Assembly (NCBI RefSeq): GCF_030463565.1
Contig: NC_134652.1
Location: forward strand, 16,531,397-16,595,396
Origin: Pelecanus crispus
Lineage: Eukaryota > Chordata > Aves > Pelecaniformes > Pelecanidae
DNA: 64,000 bases
Reading direction: 5' to 3'
In this document: piece by piece, positions 46,401-58,750 of the stretch
Layout of the letters: every line of letters begins with the position of its first letter
How positions within the stretch are numbered: the first letter of the stretch is position 1
The notes under the pieces: generated by a model
What the model was told of the DNA's origin: nothing
The model's database searches: none
Seen by the model: the letters and a program-made list of their open reading frames with translations, nothing else
Program-made: the position numbers and the translations under genes

Positions 46401-49400
46401 ATTTCCCCTTCCCCTTGCAGGCTAACCGGCAGTAAGCACCGCTTTCCAGGGTCATGTGGATAAACAGAACAAAACTCTTTGTAAAACCCAGATAAACAGA
46501 GAGAAAAACTCACTGTAAACCCCAAAACCTTGGTGAAACCCCGCTCTGCGAAAGGCACGCGCAGCTGGAGGTACCCACGCTGCCGGTGCCGTGGCAGCCG
46601 GGCACGGGGGATGCTGCGAGTGCCCCGACACGCTGCCCCATCGCTGCCCGTCCGCCTGCCAGCCCGCGATGGCACAGCCCGCCTCGTCAAGACAGACCAT
46701 TAAATACAGCCCGCCCACACCCCGTTCCCACGCCAGGGCTCAAGGATGCACGAGGCACAGCCAGCCACCAGCGGTCAACACCACGCCGTTACTGCAAAAG
46801 ACTGCAAAAAGGGGCGTCTTGCCCCCGTACCAGTGACTCCCAGCACCGGTGCCATGGCCAGGGGGATCAGAGAGGAGCCCCCACCGGTCCCCGGGCTCCA
46901 CAGCCCGGTGCATCCACGGCAAGCATGCCCCAAGCAATTTATCCCGGGGCTCAGCAGCCCTCCGGGACTGCTCACGTGTCCCTGCTCGGCTCTGACGACA
47001 GCGCTGGACTGGTCCACGTGGCTGCAGCAGCCCCAGCTGTTTATGGTTATAGCCGAGTTAATAATTAAATAGATGCTGGATGGAGAGCAGAAGGGCTGGG
47101 ATGCAGCTGGGAAGCGTGTGTGGCGGCGGTGGGGGGAGCCCCTTCCTCACGATGTGCTCGCGCCCGCAGCGCGGGGGGAGCGGGGGGCAATTCCAGCTCC
47201 CCGGGTGTTCGCGATGGGGCACCGCGTCCTGCCGATCCCAGCCTCCACTCTCCCCCTAGTAAGGGTCCTACGTCTGCCCGGGCTGCCCAAAGCCCAGACC
47301 TGCTCTGACACCCAGTGCAGGTCTCGGCCAGGGAACCAGGAGCAGCTCGGGAGCGGGAGTGAGCACGGGGATGCATCCCTGACAGGCAGATGGGAAGAGC
47401 CCGCTGGGGACCATGGCAGTCGGGGGATGCCTGGGTCTCTGATCCCCGCGGCCGGGGCTCGGTGTGCCCGCAGAGCGCGTGTGAGGGCTCCCAGGCAAGC
47501 AGGGCAGCGGAGGCAGGGCATGCTCGTGCTGACACCCGGCCGGGGCCCCAGCAGGCGCAGGCGTAGAGCAGGGATGCAGACGCATGCTTACATAAAAAAT
47601 AATAATAATAAAAATCTGCTAGCTCTGCAAATGGCACAGCCTGCACAGGGGGACAGACTGGCCTGGCACTTCCAAGCCTCCTGGGCTTGCCCAAATAGCG
47701 GCGAGACCAGGGCACCTTCGCATGCACGCATGCACAGCCTGCAGCAGTGCAGCACGGCATGCACCCCAGAGTCCCCCTTTCAGGAAGACCACAGCCATCC
47801 CCCCCAAACCCTACCACCTTTCAAACAGGAATATGCTTTCCTTCCCTGTTTCTCAAGGAGGGGCTTCTCTGCCCCCTAAAGTAATGCACACCCAGATCAA
47901 GGTAGGGTAGGATGGGCCCCTTTTTTTGGCTGGAGAAGGCATGGCTCCATCTCTCCCTGGGAGAGTGTTGAGGGAGACTGGAAACTCAAGGGTGAGTCAT
48001 GCCGGGCAGGCAGCAGATCCTGGGGGCTCCCGGGATTAACCCTTCAAAACCAGAACCACTTCCAGACACCCAGAGGCAGAAGGGAAGCCCAGGGGCTGGG
48101 GGACAACCTGGCTGCCAGGGCAGGGTGGGAAATTACGGGGTCACATCCTAAGCATCCCACAGGTGACGGAGAAGATCTGAGTACGCGAGCGCTGGACGAG
48201 CAGCAACCAAGTGCATGCATCTGTGCCCGCCTGCTCCAAGACAAGAGGAGGTGGAGAAAGATTACAGCGGGGTGCAGAACCCCAAAGTACATGGGGTCCA
48301 TAGGGGGTGTCCGCCCTCACGTCACGCCTTGCTCCGGCACAGCGGGTCAGCTGCTGCGCTGCCCGGCTGGCCTCAGGCTCCAAGGGGAAGGCGCAGTCTG
48401 CAGGCAGACTTTGGCAGGTCCTGCTGGCAAGGGGTTTCCCCGTGGCACCAGCACCAGAGAAATGCCCCGCAGTGTTCCCGTGCTGTCCTTGAGACATGGC
48501 AACGCGTGTCCTGCAAGAGCTCGGCCACCTGCAGCAGCGAGCCCCAGCCCCTCCGGCAGCAGCCCAGGGCCAGCCTGCCAGAGCCGCCGAGTTTTACAGC
48601 TCCGGAGGCTCCAGGTGGATTCTCTCATGTTACAAGAATGGTTCATTTTACAGCCCCTTTCCTGGCCTGGGGCTGGTCCCCACCGCCCCGCCGGGCCTGG
48701 GATCCCACAGCGGGGAGGGGTGACATGCAGCGTGGCTGCAAAGCCCCAGCGTCCTGCGCCTGCCCGCTGTCCCTCGACAAGACCTGCACTCCCGCAAGGA
48801 GCAGGCACTGCTGCTTAAAAGGGAAACCGAGGCACAGCCCCCCTTCTGACGGCCCTTGACACCCAGCCCCGGAGCTCCAGCTGGGAGAGCACACTGGTCC
48901 CTGGCCTGCTGCTCCTCCTCCTCCACCCCCACCTCCCAAACTGCAGCAGGACCCCCGGCATCCCCAGAGATCTGCACGGCTGGGAGCTGCCGCCCATCAA
49001 ACCCCCACCCCCCGGGGATAAGCACGGGGCTGACATCCCCCTGGGTACCCACACGTCACCGTGCCCTCCCGTCTTGGAAGCCCTCCAGGAGAAGGCAGGG
49101 GACATCTCCCGGGACCGTGGCCGCACGTGGTTGACTCAAAGCAGGTAAGTCTCTGCCGGCAGAGCCCACCCCCCCTGCACGGTGCTGCCGAGCGCTCCGG
49201 AGCAGCTCTCCGAATATAGCAGCATCAAATAGCTCCATCAATAATGCATCACTTCTGCTTCCTCTCGCTGCCGTGTTTTCGTTGCTAACATGCATGTCCT
49301 TCCTGTTAGCGGCCGCCTCCTCCCCGCCAGCTAGGCCAAGCAGGGACACGGCCACTGCGGGATGGGGACGGCCGCTTCCCCGGCTCCGGGTCCAGCACCT

Positions 49401-52400
49401 GCCGGGAGCTGAGATCCAGCCCCATCCACCCGGCTCGGGGGCAGCCCGGGGTTCGCAGGGGACCTCGCCACCAGTCCGAGCCTCCTGCCACGCACGCGCT
49501 GGCAGCAGGCAGGGCGCCTCGGCACGCTGTGGCTGCCCAGAGGATTTGGCAGGGGCCGCCAAGCTGGGAGGAGCGTGACAGCATCTCCCCAGCCTCAGTA
49601 GGGAAATGACCCTCCGCAAGGATTTTTGGCAGCCTGGTACCACCCGTGCCCAGGCGGCACCCCCACTCCTGACCCCAGGCACCGCTGCCCCACGCCGGGC
49701 TCCTCCAGCAGCTCCGTGCCGCCGCACCAGTGCTACCATCCCCGGCGGGGAGAGCGCTCCGGCTGCCTTGCTCCTGCCTGCCCCTGCCCGCAGCTGCCCC
49801 AGGCTCACCCCGGGCCCGTCGGTGCAGGCAGGTCGGGGCGCCCGGGCCTGCCCCGTGCCCGGTGGAGCTGCGTGCCTGCGACGCGGCGTGCTGCTGGGGT
49901 GGGCAAGAGCTCGCACCCACCGCCCTGCAGGGGAGGGGAGGGCAGCTGCCTGCAGCGGGCAGGGGCAGCCCCCACCCTCGAGGGGAGCCCCCAGGGCTGT
50001 GCACGACCCTGGCCGGAAGAGGACTCATGTGGCAGAGCAGAGGTTGGCGCAACCAGCTGCTGCGGTGGGGGGGAGCACGGGACCTGCCCCCGCTGCGGGG
50101 GGCTGCCACCCCGCCAGCCCTCGGCCATCTCCATCCGCGGCACAGCCGGCGTCCCAGCCTGGCTCAGGCGGCAGCTCCACCTGGGCTGCGCTGTGGAAAC
50201 CTGGCTGCGCTCCCAGCACAGCCCCTCGGCGCGTAGGAGGGGGGCTGGGGCTGCTGCTCCTGCAGAAAGCAGGGGGGCCCCCCCCAGCTCCTGCCTGCCA
50301 CCCCCCACACTGCAGGGGGACCTCCAGGACCTGCCTAGGGGTCCCGCAAAGTCGCGGGCAGAGTGAGACCCTGCAAAGGGGGGGGGGGGGAAGCTACACC
50401 CCACAGGGGCCCCCGGAAAAAGGAGCCTCAGAGGGGTGCGGGCAGGGCGTTATCTGCCGCCCCGTGGGCAGGGTGGGGTCAGGGCCAGGCAGGGGCTGGC
50501 GCCTGCGACAGGGGAGATTACACCCTGGTCTAACGTTCGCCCCGATCAGCGACCTGCCTGGAGGGAAGGAGCAAACGGCGACGGGGGGCTGGTCTGACAG
50601 CTCGGGGCGGGGGGGTCCCATCCCTCCTGGCACCCCTGCCTGAGGGAGACACCCCACGCTGGTGCACGGCCCACGCTCCCGCACCTCTGTGAGCACGCTG
50701 CAGCAAACCTCCCCAAAAAACCATCCTGCTGCGGCCACTCCATCCCCGTCCAGCAGAGCCCCCGGGACAGGAGCTGGGGGTCCCGGGCAGACGTCCGCCA
50801 TCATCCCCGCTCCAGGTGGGGCCCAGCAGCCCCCTGGCAGCCCCGCCGGCTCCCCAGCACCCTCTCCCCGGCACCGGCAGGAAACCACAGCCCCAGCCTG
50901 CAGGCAGGCCGATAACAGTCACCCAGCCCCATCCTGCCTGCACCCCCCACCGCCCCGGCGAGGGGGCACCCAGCCCAGCCGCCCCGACGCCCGCTGCTCC
51001 CCGGGCACGAGGCAAAGACGGGGTGCACCCACGCCACGCGCAGCGGCAGCCCCGCAGCACCCGCATCAGCCCGCAGGGAGCCGGGGGCTCTCGCAGGCGG
51101 TGCAGCGCGCCCCAGGACGCGCCGGCAGCCGGCACGCATGGGCACGCGCGCTCCCGGCGCGCTGCGCGGCCCCGCGCCTCGTGTGTACAAGCAACACGGA
51201 TGTGGCTGGGGAATCCCACGGCAGAGGCGGGAGGAGAGGGCGGCAGGAATCGAGTGAGCTGAACACGCATGGGACGGGCAGGGGATGCCTGGGCTGCTGC
51301 TGCTCCTGCCCGGCCCAGGGGCATGTAGCCACCCGGCTAGCGTGCACCATTAGCCACAAGCACTCCCGGCTTGCAGGGACGCATCCCTGCCCCGGGGGGT
51401 TCCATCCTGCTGGCCGGCACCCACCCGCTCCCCAAGGGAGCAGCCTTCTCAGCAGCTTTGTGTTGAGCAGACAACGCCATTTCTGGAGTAAACTCAGAGC
51501 CTGGCACGGACACCCAGCGCTGAGCCCCTGGTACAGCCCTAACCCATCCACGTTTCTCTGGGCGAAGCTGAGGCAGCAGCAGGGTGAGCTCGCACCGGCC
51601 CCACGGAGCACTGTGATGGGGCTGCGACGTGTCCAGCCTCGTGCCAGTGCCCAAAACCCCAAGGAACCACCTCGCCAAGCACTGGATAGCTGCGGCCCCA
51701 TCCTGCCTTCGCCGGAGCGGGCAGGGCGTGGGCAGGCGACCTGGCACATGTGGCATCTACCGGGCAGGCGCTTCGCTGCACAGAGGGGGACGGGGCGAAC
51801 GGCGTCTTCCATCCGAGCACTGCCAGCAACGAGAGCCTGGGCGAGAGCGTGCGGCCATGCAGGACAAGGCCTTGGGACCCCCGCTGCTCCCTCCTCCCAG
51901 CCTGTCCAGCTGCACCCCAAGGCGCCAGGCAGTCCCGGGGGTGTTTTGGAGCCAGAGCCCACGCGCGTCGGCTGCGCGACCCCCCCCCCGCCGCAGCGCT
52001 CGGCCCGCTCCCCGCACGCCGCCGTCCCTCTCCCAGCGCATCTGTCGCAGCAGGCACGTGGCACAGCTCGGCCTCGTGACGGCGGGGCCAGCTCGGCGGA
52101 AGGGAGGGAGATGGCAACGGACCGTCCCCCGGCCGGGCACGTCCATCCCGCGACCCGCAGCGCATGGGTCGGGAAGTTCTCCCTGCTGCCGGACGGATGC
52201 ACAGGCAGGCTCCCTGTGAGGCGTCCCAGGGAAGGTGCTGACCTCGGGAACGTCGCTTTCCCTCCATGAAGCCGGAGCCAGAGCCAGCCCCGCAGGGAGG
52301 GAGCACAGTTCCGCTCCCCTCCTCCCCCTCTCTGCACCGACACCATCACTACAGGGGGAAAAACAATGATAGTAATAAAAATAATTAAAAAAGAAAGCAC

Positions 52401-55259
52401 GGAGCATGCTGGGAGAGTGGTGCCCCAGGGGTCAGGACCCGCTGAGGTCTGGATGCCAAGACCTGCCCGGAGGGAAGGGCCGAGCCTGGCGGCCAGGCTG
52501 CCAGCCCGGCTCCGAGCGGCCCTGGGGAAGGCAGCGCCAGCAGCGGGTGGCTGCCGCCCCGGCCTCTGCCGCCTGCACTGCGAGCCTGGCACGCTCTCCC
52601 TGCTCACGTCTCCATTTCTGGGCCGGGGGCCGAAGCTCCGCTGACCCCAGCAGCTCCCAGCCATCCTCGGGCACAAGGGCTGCAGCAGGTTCCCAGCTGA
52701 GCCGTCCCCCCATGCCCCAAAGCTCTTGCAGAGGGGGGCAAGGAGCAGGGAAACATCCCCGGGGGGGTGCAGGAGGAGCTGCAGCAGGGCAGGATGTGCC
52801 CCCGGGGATGGCAGGGAGCACGTCACCCCCCGCCCCGGGAGGGCACGATTTCGAAGGGGGGTGGCCGAGACCCCCCCGGCAGCAGCTCCCAGGCAGGAAA
52901 CTCCTCCAAGTTAACGCAGCTCCGAAGAGCAGCCTGGGCAGAGCGGCTCATTAAATGTTTCTGGCTGGCGGGAGGCCAGCGGCAGAGCTTGTTTTTTCTA
53001 TATTCCGATAAACAGTCCGGGGAGGGGAAGGGGGGAGGGGGGCGCAGGCTCTGGATGTGCCACCCAGCCCCGGCGGGGGAGCGGGGGGAGCGGCGGGGGG
53101 CACAGGCGCGTGTGCACGCACGTTGCACGCACCCTCGTGTCCTCCCGCCGCGGGGGAGCGGGCAGCGGCGGCGACGCGCGAAGCCACCCGCAGCGATGCT
53201 CCCAGCCGCGGGGCGACCCCACGGCCCCCCACCACCGCACCGAGGGAGGACCCCCCCCCCCCCCACCCACCCACACACCCCCCCCGCTTTGCGCCCACCA
53301 ACATGGCGATGACATTCCCCGTGGCACGGGGCCAGCTCCCAGGGGGACGTGCCGGGGCCCCGCCGTTAGCCACCGCTCCGCTCTGCCTTCGCCCCCGCCA
53401 AGGCGGGACCCCCGCCAAGGCCGGGGCGGGGTGTCGGGGAGGGGGGTCGAGCCCCTGGGTGCGGGGGTGCCTGCCGGGGCGGGTGCTGTGGCTGCTCGGC
53501 CTGGCTCGCAGGGAGGTTCACGTGACTTTCTGCTTGAGGAAGCAGCGCTCTGGCAGCTTCCAGTGGGAGATGGAGGAGGAGGATGGGGGAAGGGGCCGCC
53601 TGCCTTCATGGAAACACGGCGGAGAGGCGCAGGCAGCGCAGGGGCGGGGGGCCGCCACGCAGGGGCACCCCCCTTCCCCGCCCCGCGGGACCCAGCTGCC
53701 GCCCCCTCGGCGGAGGCGGCCCTGGGGGCTGCACCGGGACCCTGCCATTGCAACGCCCCGCTGCCCCCCGCAGCCCCCCAGCGTGGGGGTCCCGGCCCAG
53801 GGGAAGGCTCCCTCGGGGCCGCGGGGGCACCGGAAAGCCGTCGCGGGAGCTGGGCCGAAGAGCGTCCCCGCTGTCCCCCCGCAGGGACCCCAAGCGCCGG
53901 CTGCCCGGGGAAACGGCAGAACCCCGTCCCCAGGGCCCCCAGGCACCCCTGGGCAGGGCCCCCCCCTTCTGCCACCGGGACCTGGTGCTGGAGCAGGCTC
54001 CGGCGGCCCGCCGGGACCCCTGCCCTGCCTCGCTCCCGGCACGGCGACGTCCTGCACACGGCAGCGGGCTGGGCCAGCTGCCCCAAACCTGCCCCAGATG
54101 CCAGGCATCCGAGCGAGCATCCCTGCGGGAACACCCTGACGGGCGCCGAGACCTCACCAACCCGTCACACCCCCCCAGGGTACCCCAGCAGCCCTGTCCG
54201 CCCACGGGGAAGGAAGGAGCCCCGCAGCAGGCACCCCGCAATGGTCACGGGGTGGGGGCACCCAGCACCCACCGGCAGCACGGCCAAGCCCCTGCAGGGA
54301 CCCTGTGCCCCACACCCACGTGGGGAGCAGGAGCACCCCGCAGAGCTATTGCCCAGGCCGTGGGGGCTGTTTCGGGGTCACCCCTCATAGCACCACCCGC
54401 ACGCCTGCCCAACGACCCTGCGACACCCTGCCTGCCGGGTCCCAGTCCCGGGGCTGGCACCCGCACCCGTGCCGTGGGGCACCAGCCCCACGTGCAGACC
54501 TCAGCATCCACGCCACGGGGACCCCAACTCCACCGCCGGACCCCAGCACCTGTGCCGTGGGGACCCGGGCCCTACAGCTGGACCGGAGCAGCCGTACCAC
54601 GGGGACCCCATCCCCATGGCTGGACGCAACGGCCACGCCGCAACGCCAGGACCCCAGTCCCCACACCTTGCCGGCCCCTGCTCCGCAGCTGGACCCCAGC
54701 ACTGACACCGCGGAGACCCCAGCCCCCGGCCAAACCACGGTACGCACGCTGAGGAGCCCCCAGCCCCGCAGCCAGCTGCCAGCAGCCGTGCCCCGGGGAC
54801 CCGGCCCCATAGCCAGACCCCAGCACGGATGCCATGGAGACCCCAGCCCCATAGTCGGCTCCCAGCAGCCACGCCACGGGGACCCCGGCACCACGGCTAG
54901 ACCCAGCACCCGCGCAATGGGTCCCAGCCCCGTGGCCAGCCCCCAGCACCGACGCCGTGGGGACCCAGCCCCACAGCCGGACACCAGCATCAATGCAGTG
55001 GGGATCCCAGCCCCGCAACCAGACCCCTGTCCCCACGCTTCGGGGGCCCAGCCCCGCAACCAGACCCCAATGACAACGCCGCGGGGGGCTCAGTCCCGTA
55101 GCCAGACCCCAGCGCCGACACCAGTGGGGCCCCCCGTCCCATCACCGGACCCCAGCCCCGACGCCGTGGGGACCCCAGCCCCACGGGCAGCCCCCGGCCC
55201 CCCGCCCCGGCCCCCCCGCCGCCGCGGCACTCACCAGGGCATGCACAGCCCACTGACAT
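31416..55259 (-). CDS. LDB1: LDB1, LIM domain-binding protein 1 (CLIM2/NLI), 11 coding exons
   Basis: Coding exons (high to low): 55259-55235, 35494-35392, 34776-34732, 34506-34431, 34094-33992, 33790-33618, 33390-33268, 33092-33009, 32708-32585, 32163-32015, 31646-31416. They join in phase to 411 residues, the length of the long human isoform. Exon 1 encodes MSVGCACPG and exon 2 continues CSSKSFKLYSPKEPPNGN; the second start, MLDRDVG, used by the 375-residue isoform, is inside exon 2. LDB1 is a nuclear scaffold that self-associates and binds LIM domains of LMO and LIM-homeodomain proteins, linking enhancers to promoters. The dimerisation region fills exons 3-9. The nuclear localisation signal KRRKRK is at 295-300. 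The LIM-interaction domain starts exactly at exon 11 (DVMVVGEPTLMGGEFGDEDE, residue 336 on). Identity to the mammalian protein is almost complete as far as I recall it. Confidence 0.97.
37370..38270. promoter_or_regulatory. AT-richer island in LDB1 intron 1, candidate enhancer
   Basis: A GC-poor block sits inside GC-rich intronic sequence. It carries several homeodomain-like cores (AAATTATAATTC near 37491-37502), a CRE-like CGACGTCA near 37563, and an AT-rich tail at 38100-38230. No coding frame is supported. Enhancer function is inferred only from composition and motifs. Confidence 0.3.
40608..40627. promoter_or_regulatory. Perfect 20-bp palindrome with two TAATTA homeodomain cores
   Basis: TAATTAGCTGCAGCTAATTA reads the same on both strands. 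The two TAATTA cores are classic LIM-homeodomain and other Antp-class sites, set as an inverted pair 8 bp apart. The palindrome lies in LDB1 intron 1. The function is inferred. Confidence 0.5.
43876..43886. promoter_or_regulatory. Overlapping pair of GATA sites in LDB1 intron 1
   Basis: CTTATCTTATC gives two overlapping GATAAG sites on the minus strand. I see no E-box at the 9-10-bp spacing expected for a TAL1-GATA-LDB1 composite element, so this is a weak candidate. Confidence 0.3.
44300..45310 (-). promoter_or_regulatory. LDB1: Internal CpG island, candidate alternative LDB1 promoter and first exon
   Basis: This is an extremely GC- and CpG-rich block in the middle of LDB1 intron 1, with GGC repeats at 45127-45150 and a duplicated 25-bp segment around 44971-45020. 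On the minus strand a donor, GCC|GTGAGTCA, lies at 44964-44971, and the sequence upstream of it (to about 45130) could serve as a non-coding first exon spliced to exon 2. Such a transcript would start translation at the exon 2 ATG (MLDRDVG), giving the short isoform. A YY1/SOX-like ACAATGG core is near 45126. The promoter and exon are inferred. Confidence 0.45.
46459..46524. repeat. Imperfect 32-34-bp direct repeat with GATAAACA motifs
   Basis: Two adjacent copies start at 46459 and 46491. Both begin GATAAACAGA and continue with A-rich sequence, ACTC and TGTAAA. ATAAACA is a forkhead-type core. The repeat lies in LDB1 intron 1. Confidence 0.7.
54460..55190. repeat. Degenerate 41-43-bp minisatellite near the LDB1 5' end
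   Basis: Imperfect units recur about every 41-43 bases. The recurring core, AGCAcc..GCCGTGGGGACCC, is seen near 54503, 54545, 54588, 54781, 54822, 54864, 54905, 54945 and 54986. Copies have diverged, so the array is older than the 52-bp array. It lies in LDB1 intron 1 within 800 bases of exon 1. Long frames on both strands here are repeat artefacts. Confidence 0.75.
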
Positions 55260-55960
55260 CTTCACATGCCTGGCCCGGCCGGGGGTCGCTGCGCGCTGCC
55301 CGGGCCGCGGGGGTCTCGCATGGGCGGCGCGCCGCGGGCTCCGGCGCGGCGGGCGGCGGGCAGCCCCGCGCGGCCGCGGGCACGGGCGCGGGCACGGCCA
55401 GGGGCGGGCGGGCGCGCCGCGGACCGGCGGCGGCGGGGGCGGGCGGGGCGGAGGCGGCGGCGGCGGCGGAGCGGGAGCGGGGGCGGCTGCGCCGGCGGCG
55501 GCGGCGGCGGGCGGGCGGGCGCGCCTCTGCGCGTGCGCGGGACGCCCCCCCCCCCCCCGCCCCGCCGCGGGCGCGTGCGTGCTGCGTGCGTGCGTGCGCG
55601 CCCCCCCGCCCGCCGCCGCGCACGCGCGCGCGGCCCCCCCGCCCCCTTCCATTTCCCCCCCCCCGCCCCGCCCCTCCTTCCCCCGCGTCAGCCCCAGGGC
55701 GGGTGGGCGCCGCCATGTCAGGCGCCGCCGCCCGCCCCCGGCCCGGGGCCCCGTCCTCCCGCCCCCGCCGCCGGGCCCTGCGTCCCGGGGGGGCCGTGAG
55801 GGGAGCGGCAGGCATAGGGCGCCTCAGCCCGGAGGGGCCGCCGGGCCTTGGCGCTTTCCCCCCGGGGCCTGCAGCCGTCGGAGGAGGGGACCCCACGGGG
55901 GAAGCGCTGCCCCCCCAAAACACCCGTGGGTGAGGGCTCTCAGGGCCGCGGGCTGTGTAG
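55260..55960 (-). promoter_or_regulatory. LDB1: LDB1 CpG-island promoter and 5' untranslated region
   Basis: The sequence immediately upstream of the LDB1 exon 1 ATG (minus strand) is a dense CpG island with GGC and GCGC-type runs and no TATA box. NRF1-like stretches (GCGCACGC-type, near 55535-55545 and 55575-55600) are present. The start site is not visible in the sequence. Confidence 0.65.
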
Positions 55961-58750
55961 GCCCTGGGGGCTGGTCCTCCCCGGGGGGGCGGCGCGGGGC
56001 CGAGGCCCCCCTCCAGGCTCCCTCCGGCCCGGGGGAGCTCGGCGCCTCGCCCCAGGGCCCTGCGGGGGCCGCGGGCTGCAGCTCCCGTGGTGGGGCCGGC
56101 AGCCTCCCGGCCCCCGCTGCCCTTCCCCGGAGGCGAAGAGCCAGGGAGAAGGTGGAGGGGCGAGGGCACGGGCACCCTCACCCAGGGGAGCGGGTGAACC
56201 CACCCGTCCCAACCCGGAGCCCGACGGTGCGTGGCCGAGGCCCGGAGGCCAGGCCAGCCGGTGGCGATTGCCACCCGGGAGGCTGGGGCAGCCAGAGGGG
56301 AGCGCCGTGGCTGTCCAGCGGGCCAGGGCACAAGGCCCGTGCTGTTTGGGACCTTGGCGGTCCCCCAGCCTGGGGGCACCGTCGGGGGCTGCCGGCCCCG
56401 GGGGACCGGGAGGAGACAGCCCGGGGAGGGCGAGTGGGAGCGCAGGGGCCATGCAGCCGCAGAGCCCGGGGGCAGGAAGGAAGAGGGTTTGCAGCAGCGC
56501 GTAGCACGCCTCGGGGAGGTCGTGGCTGATGTTTGCTGCACCTTGTGCAGGGGGGGCAGGGGCTGCAAGGCAGGAGGCAGGGGAGCTGCTTGGCTCTGTG
56601 CTGCGGCCCGTGCTGTGCAGGGGTACAACCGCATCCTTCCAGGGTCTCCCTGGGGGCATCAGCCCCACGAGCATCACCCCTGCAAGAGGAGCACTGCAAG
56701 GGATCCTCTTCCAGCCCCACGGACGCACAGCTCTGCGGGACCCTGCACGCCTGCTGCTGGCAGAGCTGTTTCCCAAAACCTCCCCCGTGCACCCCAGGTG
56801 GCAGCAACACCCCAGCTGCGGGGGCCCCATCAGCGAGGGCAGGTGCCGTCCTTCTGCCACCCTGCGAAGACACAGCCCTGGCCCCAGGGTGGGAGCAGCA
56901 GCCTGGGCAGAGCAGACCGTGCCCAGGGGAGCCTGGGCCCCCTCTCCCCACTGAAGGGCTGACGCCAGCCCATCTGCTCCTGCCCGGGTGGGATTCACAT
57001 TCCTCTTCACTGAGTGTCCTTTAAGCATCACATGGGTTCAAGCTCTCCTTCGAAGTCTGTTCCTGTTAGCCTCAGGCAAGCTGTCCACTCTGGGTGCGGC
57101 ACAGGGCTGAGCCTGCGTGGCACCAGGCAGCATCACGATGGGCTACAGCAGGCTGTGCCTGGCCGGGGAGGCCATCACCGCACGTGGAGGAAGGGGAGCT
57201 GCGGAGCCAGGGCACAGTATGAGCATTTTCCTTTCTGCCTGTTGTTTGGTTTTCCTTGTAAACCAGCAAGAGTGCCTGATGCTGCCCCAGTGCCAGGACA
57301 GCACCCCTACCGTAGGTCATGCTGGGGGAGGGAGGTACCTGCATGTGGGTTTCCCTCTGGTTGCACTCCAGGAACCCCATGTGCAGGGGATGTGGTCCCA
57401 ACGTACAGGACCTGGACCAGGCTGGGCTTGCTCTGTAGGGGATCAGCCTTGCAGTGCCACGAGGTCCTGCTACATGCAGGAACAAGGCGATCAGACAGGT
57501 CACCGCATGCCGTGGATGCACCCCAGGGGGAGGAGGGTTTGGAGGAGAAAAGCTGCAGGGCTCGGAGGGCAACATCGCTCCACATCCCTGTCAGTGAGTC
57601 CCTGGGTGCCGAGTCACAAGCACTTCTCCTCAGGCTGGTGGAGACACGGGCTTTTCCAAAGTGACTTGTTCCTTGCTTTGGACATGTTGAGCTCAGGAGG
57701 AGCAAAGTGTCTTTCAGAGGGGCAACCGCTCCTGGGTCACAGATGGAGTCTGGACTGCTTGCCCAGGCTGCCCCGCTTCCTCTGCAGCACCAGGGGCAAG
57801 CACTGGCCCGAGGAGCCTGTTGTTACAGCCACTGCAACCTCCCACACCTGGCACCCCAGGGGTGTGCTTACATCCCCCCTTACCAACACGCATGCACAAC
57901 CCAGCGGGCGCTCTCCAGTGCTCATGTGTGGGTCCGTGGCCCTGGAGGAGGGCCCAGCTGCCTGGCCGCTGCTCGACTGGCGTTTTGGCCAGACGAGGGT
58001 GTCGGCGAGAGGCTTGGAAGGTGCTACGGACTTGTTGGAGCAGGAGGGGAGCAGCTACCCTAGACGAAAGCCTGTTTGTTGCTAGGGAGGAGCAGCCCCC
58101 GTGAGGCAGGAGGTGACGTGGGACGAGCGATCACAGATGAAAGTCCCTCGTGGCAGGGGTGGAAGGAAGGATGCAGCAGGATGAGGCTCCGCGTGTCAGG
58201 CATGCCCCGGCTCAGTGACCAGGCACGCAAGGCTGAACAAAGCGGCTCTATCCTGTGAACCCCCAAGGGAATCTGGCCTGGGCAGGTCTGTGTCCCCAGG
58301 GACCGATGGAGAGGCCAGGACAATTAGACCCTGCCAGGCAAATGCTGCGCTGCAGCGCTCCTACCAGCATGTCCATGCTGCTGCTGTGAGCGCAGCCCTA
58401 CACCCCTGCACAAGACGATCCTTGCTGTCAGGGGGGCAGATGAAGAGCCGCAGGAGGTGACAGCGCCAAAGCGATTCTGGGCTTACAGAACAGAGCCCGG
58501 CCAAGAGCCGTGCACACCAACATCCCCTGGCCCTTCCCGGGGAGCTGGGCTGGACCGCAGCCACGTCAGAGGAGCCGGGCTTGGTTTTCCTCCCATCCCT
58601 TGCATCCTCCAGGCGATTCCTGAAGAGCTGCACACACACAGGCTGTTACTCGGTACCCAGTCCTGCCTGGTGGCCGTGCCCACCGGCTGCAGGGCTGCTC
58701 ACGGCGACCACCCTGCCGTCCACCTGAGAGTTTTTTCCATTCCCCCTTGC
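55961..58750. other. Intergenic spacer between divergent LDB1 and PPRC1, no gene seen
   Basis: This is a moderately GC-rich spacer. Open frames on both strands (for example 57117-58085) have no recognisable motif or splice partner. I see no clear repeat or RNA gene. Confidence 0.5.

Larger units (their letters stand above)
35495..55234 (-). other. LDB1: LDB1 intron 1 (19.7 kb) with candidate regulatory patches
   Basis: The intron is bounded by the exon 1 donor (CCTG|GTGAGT) and the exon 2 acceptor (CTCCCTCCAG|GCTGC). It contains no frame that I can support as a gene. It is mostly GC-rich, with distinct AT-richer islands near 37370-38270, 40580-40640, 43190-43330, 45330-45660, 47030-47075, 47590-47625, 49200-49320 and 52340-52400. 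It also holds a second CpG island at 44300-45310 and a degenerate minisatellite at its 5' end. Long open frames throughout are due to high GC content. Confidence 0.8.

Noticed and set aside
53057-55933. Long frames in the 5' part of LDB1 intron 1
   Set aside because: They are explained by the 41-43-bp degenerate repeat and GC content.
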